Of a DNA stretch of 47,854 nucleotides, positions 8,524-19,000 are shown piece by piece. The notes under the pieces were generated by a model. That model saw only the letters and a list, made by a program, of their open reading frames with translations. It was not told the origin of the DNA and did not search any database. Position numbers and translations under genes: made by a program. How positions within the stretch are numbered: position 1 is the first letter of the stretch; every line of letters starts with the position of its first letter. The stretch is from positions 227,327-275,180 of the forward strand of contig WELB01000157.1 in NCBI GenBank assembly GCA_009602725.1. The letters run 5' to 3'. This stretch comes from Spirogloea muscicola (taxonomy: Eukaryota > Streptophyta > Zygnematophyceae > Spirogloeales > Spirogloeaceae).

Positions 8524-8718
8524 CATGCAGTTGCATCATGAAGCGGCGCTGGGCGCTGGGCGGTTGTGTAGAAGCAACCATCACCCACACAGTTTACCGA
8601 CCCTGGCCCACTTTTGCAGGTGGGCCAGGGTCGGTAGACTGTGTAGGACATGGGTGCTTCTACACAACCGCCTAGCACCTTGCGCAGCGGCACAGCCGCT
8701 ACCCGGTGCAACTGCATG
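8524..8718. repeat. 195-bp foldback (MITE-like hairpin)
   Basis: The outer 12-bp arms CATGCAGTTGCA (8524-8535) and TGCAACTGCATG (8707-8718) are exact inverted repeats. The inner arms 8560-8611 and 8620-8671 pair over 52 bp with only a few mismatches around an 8-base loop. The intervening parts pair weakly. It codes for nothing. It could be a miniature inverted-repeat transposon or a precursor of small RNAs; no clear target-site duplication is visible. Confidence 0.8.
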
Positions 8719-8837
8719 AAGGCGTGTGCCTTTTACAACACTCACAATGATCCTGTAGCAGAGTGTCTCTGCTCCACAAGCTGACTTCAAGCACGAGGAC
8801 AACTACAATTCATAAATAAATGAAATAGAAGGCCGTG

Positions 8838-8940
8838 CCTGTTCCTGCCCCTGTTTCTGCGTCTCTTTCTGTACCTGACCACTCAGGCTTGTATCTCCCT
8901 GCACCTGTTCCTGCTTCTGTTTCTGTACTTGTCCACTCAG
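8838..8940. repeat. Imperfect tandem repeat of about 66 bp
   Basis: CCTGTTCCTG...CTGTTTCTG...CTGTAC...ACCACTCAG occurs at 8838-8885 and in shorter form at 8904-8940. On the minus strand this is downstream of the copia protease region and may be low-complexity coding sequence of that element. Confidence 0.6.
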
Positions 8941-9389
8941 AATGAAGAGGTCATTCTCTCCTCTACCTGTCAATGTCGGAGCTCCAGCGCTGTTTATCCT
9001 ATATCTCTAATCTTCACAGCTTAGCTCAGACTATGTCATTCACTTCATCACCCCATCTCGGTTTGTCTTCCACACAAAGGTCATCCTTGAAGGTGAACCG
9101 ATGTCCATGAGTAAGAAGCTGAGGCACAGACAGTTTGCTGCCAGCCCAGGTACATGCAGCACATAGGTCAACAGCTGCCTTTCAAGCTAGGCAGCTGCAC
9201 ACTCACTTGATCTACTCCTACAGCAAGTTGTACACTATTGTCTCCTAAGAAACTCCTGAAGCGAGTGATGAGCTGATAATTCTCGAGCCAATCACGTCAA
9301 TCTGTGAGGTGATGAGTGGCTCCACTGTCAATGAGCCGACTGTTGCGAGTTGACTTGACCTGTCTTCCACAAAGATGGGCTTGGCCACC

Positions 9390-10400
9390 ACTGTTTTTCC
9401 TGCTGCCTCTACCTCTGTAACCATCTAGGCTCAGAGCCCGTCTCCTTGGGCAGTTCTTGACTAATGGCCAGGTTGACAGCAGTGATAAGATACCCTGTCA
9501 ATCATCTGATCTCGCCGGCCATCATTCCACTTGGCTGACTTAGGTGTTCCCTAAGATCTTGGTCCATGGCCTGTCTGGCCATCATTGCTGCATTCATTCC
9601 CTGGTCTGCAGGATGTCGCATTGATGGCAAGAAGGGCCATGCAGCCAGATCTTTGGGAACACCTGAGTCAAGCTAATTGGAATGATGGCCGGCGAAATCA
9701 GATGAATGGCGGGGTATGTTATTACTGTCGTCAACCTGGCCATGTGATGAAGAACTGGCCAAAGAGACGGGCTCTGAACCTCGATGCTTACAGAGGTAGA
9801 GGCAGCAGGAGAAACAGCGGGGTAACTGGAACTTGCCGATCCGGCTCAACCCCCTCGGGCTTTGGGATGTCCACGAGCTCTTGGTACGCCTCCCTCTTGG
9901 CCTTCAACTCCTCCCACCGCTTCTTGCCATACCCCCAATTTTCGAGTTACTTCAGGGCGTCGCTCAGGTCCTGGGCCCTGCTGCCGACGCTGAGCTCGAC
10001 GGCCCTCCTCGCAGAGGCGTCGTTGTCGCAGCCATCGTCCTGGCGTAGTTCGAGACCTCGGAGTGGGGCAAGAATCGGTGGGAGGATCTTTCTGAAGGCC
10101 AATAGGAAGGCGCGCCAAGAGCTTGTGGACATCTGGGAGCCCGAGGGATGTAGCCGGATTGGCACGTTCCCCTTTTGTCCGATTCTCTTGCTGCCTCTAC
10201 CTCTGCAACAATCTGCATTCAGAGCCCGTCGCCTTGCACACTTCTTGATAAGATGGCCAGGTTGACGACAGCAATAACCTACCCTGTCATCCATCTGATC
10301 TCGCCGGCCATTATATCACTTAGCTTGATTCAGGTGTTCCCAGAGATCTGGCTCCATGGCCTATCTGGCCATATTGCTGCATTCATTCCCTGCAGACCAC
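9390..10400. repeat. Alternating inverted copies of copia gag
   Basis: The zinc-knuckle region of gag is present three times: minus strand (about 9390-9600), plus strand (about 9600-9830, CYYCRQPGHVMKNW, with the last Cys replaced) and minus strand (about 10166-10400). The plus copy and the right minus copy are arms of an imperfect palindrome. Its inner arms (about 9836-9920 and 10078-10166) share TCCGGCT, CCCTCGGGCT and GATGTCCAC. The spacer is about 160 bp. Confidence 0.7.
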
Positions 10401-11137
10401 GTTTCTGTACCATCTCTCTCTCCTTGTGAAGGAGACGAGCCAGCACAAAACTCACGGTCAATTCCTCCCTCCTGACCATCTGAAATGAATCACGCAGAGG
10501 TCCGTACTCAGGTCGTAGTCTTATGAGGATAGTGAGCACCTGGTGACGTGCTGGAACCTCTTCTCCAACGTCCTGTAACTGGAGCGCGATGGATTACACC
10601 CTGTTCACAAAATCCTGAACAGGCTCATCAGCCTACTTGCACTCTCGCAACCTTATACTGTGAGAGTAGGCCCTATTGGTCCCTCTGTATTCAAATCTGC
10701 TCTTGAGGTGACCCCAGACCTGACTAGCTAGAGCTTGGTTGACGACCCCGATCACCTCATCATCAGTCATAACAGCCACAAGGAGTGCTGTGGTAATTGA
10801 ATTTTTCTCGAAGTGGCCACACCATACGATCTGCGCTGGGGGCTACAGCATCCCAGAAGTCCTCTATACTGCAATAGTCTTGTCATCTTGTATTTCCAGA
10901 CTATCCATTGCGTACGTCAAGATAGTCTGGCGCTGAGAACAGGGAGCGAGCCGCCCTGTGGGCCCACACCTGAAAGTCTTCCTGCTCTGGCTGCTCCTGA
11001 TGTTGCTCCTGTCGTTTCCGTTCATCAGCCATCACTTCTTGCCTCCTCCACTCAGAGTCCTCCATCGCACGTTCGCTCGTATCCGGAGGACCGGCAGACC
11101 GCCCTCGTCTCGGCGGGACAATCGCAGATCCGCTCAT
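10330..11137 (-). pseudogene. Copia gag, disrupted
   Basis: An ATG at 11137 opens a charged N-terminus (MSGSAIVPPRRGR..., then Glu/Gln-rich), breaking near 10901. The frame resumes at 10539 with VLTILIRLRPEYGPLRD, a segment typical of UBN2/copia gag proteins, then stops near 10330. At least one frameshift or stop lies between. The zinc knuckle follows in another frame. Confidence 0.65.
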
Positions 11138-11140
11138 GGT

Positions 11141-11420
11141 AACACACAGAGCTTAGTCTGGTAGTACGCAAAGTCCAGAGTAGCACAAAGCTGCGCCTGG
11201 CCGCACACAGAGCCGGCCAGCACACAGCTCCGCCTGGCCGCGCACAGAGCCGCAGAATCGCACGCGCCAACGGCTCGGTGTGCCGGGACCTCCCTTGTCT
11301 GCGGAGATCGCCACGGCCCACCAGGGCGGGCGGGATGGTCACCCATCCCGGCCCGTTGATCCACCATACTTCTACATTCAGGACCGCTGAGGTGAAAGAC
11401 GAGTTGTTGGCAAGTCACGA
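11141..11420. other. Upstream of copia gag; possible LTR or leader
   Basis: Contains short CACAGAGC/CACAAAGC repeats and GC-rich sequence directly upstream of the copia gag start. No matching second LTR was found in the window. Confidence 0.3.
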
Positions 11421-11428
11421 ATGCTCAT

Positions 11429-11541
11429 CTTGGCAGGTTGAATCCCGGCCCCCTCCTCCGCGACGTCATGCATGGCATGCTCGTGGAGGCAGGCTTCTCG
11501 GTGGCCGCAGAGGACTCCTCGGTATTGCCGCTCCAACAGAA
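11429..11541 (+). mobile_element. LINE C-terminal domain fragment, plus strand
   Basis: The plus strand encodes NPGPLLRDVMHGMLVEAGFS followed by VAAEDSSVLP, matching the LLRDAMYGIVKEAGY...VMPILL segment of the copy at 45479-46180. It breaks off at a minus-strand tail module. Confidence 0.65.
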
Positions 11542-11740
11542 GAAGAAAGGGGCACTCCCAATGGGGGCAAGGGCTGCAAAGAAGAAGTGGTACTCCCAAT
11601 GGGGGCAAGGGCTGCGAAAAGCCAGCCCAAAAGAATTGACAAAGGTTCGAAGGGGCCTAAGAGCGTTGAGCAGCTACAAAGGGGCCTGAGGATGCGATGG
11701 GTAAAACAGGGGGAGGATGGAGCACTCAGTAATTACGAGT
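11541..11740 (-). mobile_element. LINE tail modules, minus strand
   Basis: One partial (11541-11584) and one full (11585-11640) copy of the hairpin tail (GGGCTGGCTTTTCGCAGCCC on the minus strand), then the CTTTGTCAA...TTCGAAC-type extension. It is nearly identical to 921-980 and to 44141-44230. Confidence 0.7.
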
Positions 11741-11741
11741 G

Positions 11742-12500
11742 AGGAGCCTCAGATCCGACAGACTAGCTGCCGGGAAGCTATCACCCTGACGAAAGCCAGA
11801 GGGGTTACTGAGTAATTTGTAGCTGCTTTCTTTCTTTGTGTGCTTTGGTTTCTTAGCGAGGCCGCAGCAAGAGCACGGCCAGCACGCAGATGCAGAGCGT
11901 GGGCCATGGACCGCTGGAGGGACACTGACAATCTCATCCGGTATACCTGAGCCCACGAGCCAGCTGCATTAAAGTCAGCCGGTTCGCCGCGCCGGCGGGA
12001 TACAGCACGCCGCGCGAGCCTGGCCAGTAGGTCGAGCCACTGGGACCCGAGAGCCCCGTGCACGTCCACTGCCAGGGGATTGAAGTCATCTGCAGCCGGG
12101 TGGTCGGCGTGCTTGGCCGCCTTGCTGCGAGCAGCCTTCGCCGCAGCATGGCCAGCCCGCGAGGCAGAGAGCCCCGGGTTGGAGCGGTCGACCACATCGG
12201 TGGTGACGACGTTGGCGATGATGCGCGCGCCGCCGCCCGGCGTGGACGCGTGCAAAGCAAGCCCGAAAGGTGGCGGTCTCCACGCCAGCGGGTCGACCTC
12301 CTGGCCACCCTACTGGAAAGCAGGCTCTCTTGCGCAAGAATATTGCATGTGCCTGCATTTTTTGCTGCAGCGGTCCATGGCACGCGCGCTACATCTGCGT
12401 GCCGGTCGCGCATTGGCTGCAGCCTCTGGCCCTGGCCACGAATTTCGTGTGTTTGGAACAAACGAAGGCCAGAATGGCCAAGTACAAAGGCAAGCACACC
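11742..12500 (-). mobile_element. LINE C-terminal fragments, minus strand
   Basis: The minus strand encodes TPGGGARIIANVVTTDVVDR, then FNPLAVDVHGALGSQWLDL, then YRMRLSVSLQRSMAHALHLR and AGRALAAAS. The first part matches the C-terminal nuclease-like region seen at 47593-47854. A second, partial copy of the terminal segment lies at about 12310-12440. A terminal SDLRLLTR piece with its tail lies at 11742-11830, so modules have been inserted into or next to the C-terminus. Confidence 0.7.
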
Positions 12501-12539
12501 TGATGACGTACGTCACCCAATGCAAAATTGACCCGCTCA

Positions 12540-12760
12540 GTAACCATGGGTCAACAAATAAAGGTCGCTTGTCGATGCCTAAATACCAGACTGCAAATTC
12601 CAAGCCCTTCTGCCACCAACTAGAGCTCGCCCAGCTTTCTGGTGCAAAGCATGAGCTTGAGCACGCTGCAAACAGGCCGACACTCGGCGCCGCAAGAACG
12701 AAAGATATGCAGCTGGCAAGCCCATCTCAGTTGGAAGCACATCTGCACCATCGTGCATAG
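12540..12760 (-). mobile_element. Diverged LINE fragment with third tail type
   Basis: The sequence around 12470-12545 (GTACAAAGGCAAGCACA, GACCCGCTCAGTAACCA) and about 12620-12670 (TTTCTGGTGCAAAGCATGAGC) matches 46534-46870. On the minus strand it is the ALH/VHQKAG-type C-terminus and its tail. Confidence 0.5.
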
Positions 12761-12930
12761 GCTAGATTGGGCAATGTTCTGAAGGAGAGTGTGGAATAGA
12801 GGACCTAAGCAGCCAAAGATATCGACTGCAGCTGACAGGAGGTGATCGCAGGGTAGTTGAAGTAATGCTGCAGCTTCTTGTATTCTGCATTGTCCACTTC
12901 GTGGCCAGCGATGTGCGTCGATGCTGGACC

Positions 12931-13290
12931 TTAATAAGCGTCCATAACTAAACCATCAACCAAGGCCCGTGGGCATCCACCAGGTTGCACAATCACAACG
13001 TCTAGGGTGCGGCGATGATGACGTCCCTGAGCATCCGTGGTGATAGGCATGATGTTGTTCACTTCCACGATTGCACAGTAACCGGCGTTGCGCATCAAGC
13101 CCGCGAGGGCATCGGAGGAGGTTGTAAATGCCCACCACTTCCGGTCCAGTGGGGCATCGTAGCATTTGTGTAGCGAGCTCACCACCCTCTGCACGGAAGC
13201 CACACTTACAGTGGCGTAGTCCAATTAGACACTTAGGTGGGAGGCCGAAGATAGAGTTGAAGCAGCGTCCGAAAGGCCTCGGAACTGATG
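12931..13290 (-). mobile_element. LINE C-terminal zinc/nuclease-like fragment, separate family
   Basis: The minus strand shows CKCGF, then TQMLRCP, then RNAGYCAIVEVNNIMPIT, RHHRRTLDVVIVQPGG and ALVDGLVMDAY. The layout (Cys/His cluster, AGY, IMPI, R-x-x-D-V) parallels the other LINE C-termini, but the sequence is distinct, so it belongs to another family. Frameshifts separate the zinc cluster from the rest. Confidence 0.6.
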
Positions 13291-13369
13291 CTGAAGGCAT
13301 TGGTAATGGCGTGTGAGGTGACCCAGTATGTGGTTTTTATTTTTTCGGCTCCCTTTGGCTCCTTGGACC

Positions 13370-13424
13370 TTGTCCATTCTTTTTGGGCTGGCCTTTTCCA
13401 GCCCCTATCCTCTATCTTACTAAA
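13370..13424 (+). mobile_element. Isolated LINE tail module
   Basis: ATTCTTTTTGGGCTGGCC-TTTT-CCAGCCCCTATCCTC on the plus strand, without a coding part next to it in the same orientation. Confidence 0.65.
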
Positions 13425-13960
13425 GGTGTGCCGATGCTGGCCTGCTTGTGGCAAGCTCTTTAAGCTTGCTCGCTTTGTACCGCTAAGTCCCTTACACCTG
13501 CCTGACCAATCAATCCAAGGCAGCTGCAATAGTTGCTTACCTATAAAACCCAAAGCTGCTGCAGCATTATCAGCCGGCTTCTTGTGCTTTGTATTCCGTC
13601 AGGAACACCTTCATGCATCTGGCTGGCTTTACAGCCGCTCTTTTGTGTTTAGCAGCCGCATTCTTTCTGTTGTCGCTTCATCCTTGACAACTCCTGAAAT
13701 GCCTCACCCCTAAGTACGCAGTGTACCTCATGTTGCGCATATGAGCTGTTCTCAAGGCCGGTGAGAGAAGGTACGCATGACCAACTCTGCTAGTCACAGC
13801 GCCTACTTTCAGGCCAATACTCCACCTCCCTTCTCAGCCAGGGGTTTTGATAGGATGAGGACAGACATGGCCCAATGGTGGCGGTCACCATGACAGTGCT
13901 GCTTCTCTCGGTTGTGAATCTTAGGCACGAGCACTGAGAGACACAGGACTCCATAAAAAG
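13425..13960. other. Stretch without a recognised gene
   Basis: Open frames are short and show no domains. I see no RNA gene or repeat I can name. Confidence 0.4.
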
Positions 13961-14018
13961 GTCCTGTGAAATGAACACCATGGATTTACAGAACGTGGAC
14001 CATCAACAAAGCTCTTGC

Positions 14019-14910
14019 TGCTCTTAGGCAGATTACTAGAAGGGGCTGGCTCTGAGGAACCAAAATCTCTTACTGCCAGATTGATTGTCTCGGGAGGGAA
14101 GGCGTCCAGAAAAAGCCATGCTAGTAGACTTAGCCCACTGCCTAAGCAAAGCATCAAAAAACAACATAAAAACAAAGAGAGGGCAAAGAAAGCTGGGGAA
14201 CAAGGATCAGAGACAGTACCAAATTGTGCAGAAGTACCCTTTCAATGTATGAAGAATTCCTCAGCCGCTTAGTATAAGCTAGGCTCTGTTTACAATGGGC
14301 TTTGCAAGCAGATTGAACCTGCACAGATGGCAGTACGATAATGAGCAACTACTTTATTTGACCTACCCTCGGGGTGAGGTTGAGTCAAGCACGAGGGGCA
14401 CTAGAATGTAAAAACCATTTGTGCATTGACAGAGGGGATGCTTCAGTAGAAGTTGTGCCCAAGACACTAACATGTCAAGCAACTGCTACGACATAAAGCA
14501 TGCCTTGAAGGTGCTCGTCCTTAGGATGTCATATTGTTAGACGAGAAGTTGCTACAAGACTAGCTCTGTCTCGTGCAAATTTTAGATAGTCGAAGTTGTA
14601 TTGGGTTCTGAAGAGTTAGCAAGCTGTCCATGGTCAATAATGCATGACCAACACTGTCTGTAGGTGTATATAGACTTGCACCTTCTCTTCACACTCTTGC
14701 AGAATTGGGCATGCTATGCCCCTATGCAGCATGACTTGGGGTGCCTTGAAGAGCATGCAATCTGCGAGATACTTCCAACTTGCAATTAGGCAGGTTGCAG
14801 ATCTGGCTCAGAACAATGCTGAATTTGTGCAAAATATGCAAGCAATTCAGGAGGATGTGCAAAGAATTGCCAGCTTGTTGACAGTAACGACTAATGTCAC
14901 CTCTTCATAG
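14019..14910 (+). CDS. Possible small two-exon gene, unknown function
   Basis: Two plus-strand segments look protein-coding but are not recognised. One (about 14028-14215) follows a pyrimidine-rich CTCTTAG acceptor-like site and encodes a basic peptide with SIKKQHKNKERAKKAGEQG. The second (about 14700-14910) follows TTCACACTCTTGCAG and ends TNVTSS-stop at 14908-14910; it encodes an amphipathic helical stretch with RYFQLAIRQVADLAQNNAE and QAIQEDVQRIASLL. The start codon and the intron phase could not be settled, and an upstream exon is needed. It ends about 70 bp from the end of the convergent helicase gene. It may not be a real gene. Confidence 0.25.
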
Positions 14911-14977
14911 ATAAAAAACGCAGGTGACGCCCCTGCTTGTGACCCCATGAAATCTTGCGGTCGGAATCAGGGCGCCC

Positions 14978-16020
14978 TTAGGGCATAGTGATGACGTGCT
15001 CCTGGTCAAGACCTAGGTAACAATCCGAGACAAAGTACAGGCGGAGGTCCTGCCAACAACCGTGAGGTAAGAGTGGAGTCAGTCAAACATGGGGCAAATG
15101 GGGTGTTGGTTAGGTTTGGCTAAATGACTGGCACATGCGATACTTGCACTCTGAAAGTTAGAATTCTTCTGGATGCTAGCACCAGAAATAGCTGTTTATA
15201 CAATCCCAGGGTAAGCTTGGTTGACGAACATCGACTTTCATGCTTGCCTTTTCCTTGGAATTCATCCCTGCCGGCAGCAGCAAGCGCGTGGTGGTGTGAT
15301 TGGAGAATGTGACGCGCTTGAGAACGTGGAGCTCCCTCGTGGCTGGACTCCCAACAAGCAGCCACCAACCGGGCTCTTTCATCTGCTTGACACATGCAGC
15401 AACCTTGTAACGTGAGGGGAGCCCAACACAGAAAAACAGTTGGCATCTGAGCAAGTATTAGTGTCGTACACTAACGGTCAGTCTCTTCAGCATTACAAGG
15501 CCTCTTGACTTCAGAACACAGCACCTTCGGGAATCGAGGAGCATAAGCTCTAGAGCCATGATCCTGGACCGGCTGTCTTCTCCGGGTCAGGTGTACTTCC
15601 AGCATCCATCCACCATTCTCACTTCTCTCTCCTGGCTCCTTCATCCTCCACTCCAAAGTGACTCGAGGGAGCATGCCCAAGGCAGCCATCAGCTCGTTGA
15701 GTTGTGGCACTGGCAGCTGCGCTCTGAGAAGGGACCGTATCCTGTCTGATGAAGCCTCCATCACATCCTTGAGTGTCAAGAACCCTTCCTGCCGGAGAGT
15801 TCCTCCTACACTCTCTGTGAAGTGGGGAAGGATGTCGCAAGGGTTGGCGTCCATCCAGATGCCCTGTTCAGCGAGGCCCACAAACACAATTCCAGACTGT
15901 TTTTGTAAGAAGGCAGTTCACTGTACTCTTATAACCTCCTCCTCCGTGCCAGCTTGCAATCATGGAAGCTGGCACCACATGTTTTAGTGACGCATCATAG
16001 AAGGGCTCCTGGTCCTCTAC
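14978..16020 (-). other. ASCC3: ASCC3 C-terminal Sec63/FN3-like end
   Basis: The exon at about 15887-15533 includes [19 protein letters not shown] and ends APRFPKVL. The exon at about 15385-15231 reads [20 protein letters not shown]. The last exon, 15049-14978, reads [17 protein letters not shown] and stops at TAA. The [12 protein letters not shown] segment is the conserved C-terminal strand of this helicase family. The acceptor TTGTTGGCAG before 15049 is clear. Confidence 0.85.
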
Positions 16021-19000
16021 CAAACCATACATGCAACCTCCTGAGGTGCTTTGAAGCAATCACCTGCAGGACCATCTGCATCAGCTGCATGCACTTCAGG
16101 GTTGTTTGCAGCCACCCTCCGTTGGCAGCAACATCGACCATTGCCTGGAGGATTCGGATGCTTTGATCCAACAAGGACTTGGTGTCGGTGATGTAGTCGC
16201 TGATCGGAAGGCTCAGCTGTGAAAAGTGCGCCTGTAGAGACAAGGAGACCAAGAAGATAAACATACAGGCCAGTTGGTGAAACATAGTATTCAGAATTGT
16301 TCTCAACGTCGACAGAGCTCACTGACCTGGAAGAGGAGGTTCGCTTTTGTGTGAGGGTCTTCTAAGGTCTTGTTATGTACTGGCCACCGGACTCTTGATG
16401 CCAGCTGCCCATTCAGGATGTCCTCGTTGTGCCTCACTGGCAGCTCGTCAAACTCTGCTGCTCCCGAAAGAATGTGCAGAAGTTGCTGTTTGAAATGAGG
16501 AAGGATAGACGGACTATCAGAGGACACACAAGCGTGAACAGTTACGGAGAGCAATATGTGGTAGACTTCACGGAGCACATGCACGCGAACGGTCCCTCTG
16601 AAAATGGCATGTCCATATAAATTCTTGGTTTGTGTAACAAGCAATGAGTACCTGAGGTGAATTGTCAGCATGCATGCTTGAGCTGAAAAGCGCCAGTGTG
16701 GTGTAATGTAAGTAGTAGAGAGATGCTATTTTGCCAAGATAAAGTGCATCGACTGTGTGATCCTCATTGACCCTTACACACCCCGCATCCTCGAGGTCCT
16801 GCAGACTCCCGCCTACCAAGCTGCCAGGCATTGGAGGTGCTCGTCAGCTGCAATCATGCTGGCGTTTTCTGTTATCCGCTGGAGACCATAGGTTTAGGAC
16901 GACTGAGCTCCACTTCATGCTTTGGAAGTACCAGCTAGGCACAATCACAGCGCATAACAGCAGAGCAGACAGTAGAGCGGACACGAGCATGCACTGATGC
17001 TGGCAATGTACCTCGAGAGGTACAGATTGATTGCTTCACTGGTTGTCTCGTCTAGGTCATAGTAGCTGGGGTTCATCACCTGCATGCACAGAGACATGCC
17101 AAATTTGCAAAGGCTGCAAGAACAATCTCTCGGCAAGTTCGCCAGCTCAGGACATATTGCACAACCCTTTGTCTCTACAATGCAGTCTGCCCTTACAATA
17201 TAGTGAGCAAAGCGCGACGGCACTACAGCCTCACACCCATGCTCTTGCTTCTGCTTTGTCAACCATGACGCTTCTGCGTAGCATGCAGCAGCGAGTGCAA
17301 GAAGCAGGAGAACAGAGGAGGGGCCAAGTCTCTAAAAGAGCAGACCAGTCTGCGGAAGAAGTATGTCCATGTGAGGTAGTCAAGAGCATCCTGCGTGTTG
17401 CCAATGGTTCCAGCAACGACCTCTGCATTCAGATGATCATGCAGCTGACCAGCAAGGCTACTTTCCACTGGAAAGGGCTCGTACAGGAACTGCAGAAGAT
17501 CATTGAGGTCCTAGCCTCAGGTCTTTGTGCATCAAAGAACAGCGTATCAAGGAAGATCTGCCTGTGCAGGAGATGGGGTGCTTGAATTTGCAACAAGCAA
17601 CTTGACAGGCTAAAAGCATAGTGCTCGTAGTCTGGTCGTCTTGCACATTATAGTGGGTGCTCTTAGCATGATGCCTGTGAGCTACAGGACTACTGGAGTG
17701 CCCATGCATGCATACTTATGGGCACATCACAGACCACCATAAGAAGGTCATTCCAGCTTGCCTTTTTATAGAAGCTCTTCTTAGGCTCATGTACAAGGAT
17801 GACAGCCTTGCCATGCTGATCGTATTGCGGCCGTCCAGCTCTTCCCATCATCTGGAGCACATCTGTGATTGGGAAGTCCACATACCGCTTGAGCTTGCCA
17901 TCAAAGAATTCTGTACCCTGCAAAATATAGACAAAGAATGTGAAAAATCATAAGCCCATAGCAGCTGCATGAAGCACGGATTATCACACTCATGTTACTC
18001 GAGCCATCAGGAGTGCAAGAGTCAGTCTCAGACAATGCTTCCAAGTATTGCAGGATCATATGACAAGTAAAGGCCAGCCTGTTGCAAAGAGCAGGTAGCT
18101 ATCCAGCTGCAGTAATACCTTGATGATGACGAGGTGAGCCGGGAGATTGACACCCCAGGCCAGCGTGCTGGTACAAACAAGGACCTGTCAAAAGCCCATG
18201 TCTCACATTAGCTGCTGCTCTGGCGCCCATTCGACTGCATAGAGAGCCAAGATTATTGTGCTGCAGGTGTTATCTGAGAATGTAAGTTCCAAGTGTACCT
18301 GAATTTTGCAGTTTGTGAACAATTCTTCCACTAGTGAACGATCTTTTGTGTTGAGCCCGGCATGATGCAAACCGACTCCAAATTGTAGTGTATGTTTCAA
18401 CGTGGCATCGGTTGCTTGGGCCACGACCATGGCAATCTCATCCTCAGTCAGGCTCAGGAATTGCCGTGGGCGTTCATCTGCAGCCGCACACTGAGGACCC
18501 CTCCAACAAGAAGGCATCAAAAATCAATATGTTGGAATGTCTAGCGCGCAGATGGTCAACAAAGGACACCCTTGATGACATAGATGAAAACCAACGAGCA
18601 ACTTGTTTACATCTTCACAGCAGGTAGGCTTGCAGATATTGTTTCCAGCTCCGGTATTAAGGTAAGCTTATGTCTCATGTCAGACCCATCCGGCACGCAG
18701 TTTAGAATGTCAAGAAGAGAAATGTGGCTGCTAGTATAAGTAAAGTAAGACAGAAACCAAGCATAACAGGGTCACCAGGTTCATGTATTGACCTGGATAA
18801 GGTCAAGAGCTGTCAGACGGGTCTGACGACGGGAGGACACAAAGATGAGCACTGGCTTCACTGGGGAGTGCGTGTTGATGGCTGCGTAGGCTGGCTTATT
18901 CATGCTATTCATGCGTGGACAGTAGAATTTGCCAGGATAGCCCTGCACTTCAGAACAAGTGCCTCAGAATTGCAGTAAGCCTTTGCCCAACAACGTTTTA

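Larger units (their letters stand above)
8940..11137 (-). mobile_element. Decayed Ty1/copia retrotransposon, 5' half
   Basis: Read on the minus strand from 11137: a gag start, a gag helical region with RLRPEYGPLRDSFQMV (about 10520), and a zinc knuckle YCCRQPGHLIKKC (about 10270). After an inverted insertion come the copia protease signature LIDSGATHHLT (about 9330) and a GAG-pre-integrase-like SVPQLLTHGHRFTFKDD (about 9090). Stops and frameshifts break it. No integrase, RT or RNase H was recognised further on, so it is 3'-truncated or degraded beyond recognition. The element is dead as it stands. Confidence 0.7.

Noticed and set aside
11438-11456. tRNA-like B box (AGGTTGAATCCCGG)
   Set aside because: It lies just before a LINE coding fragment, and no cloverleaf or A box is found upstream.
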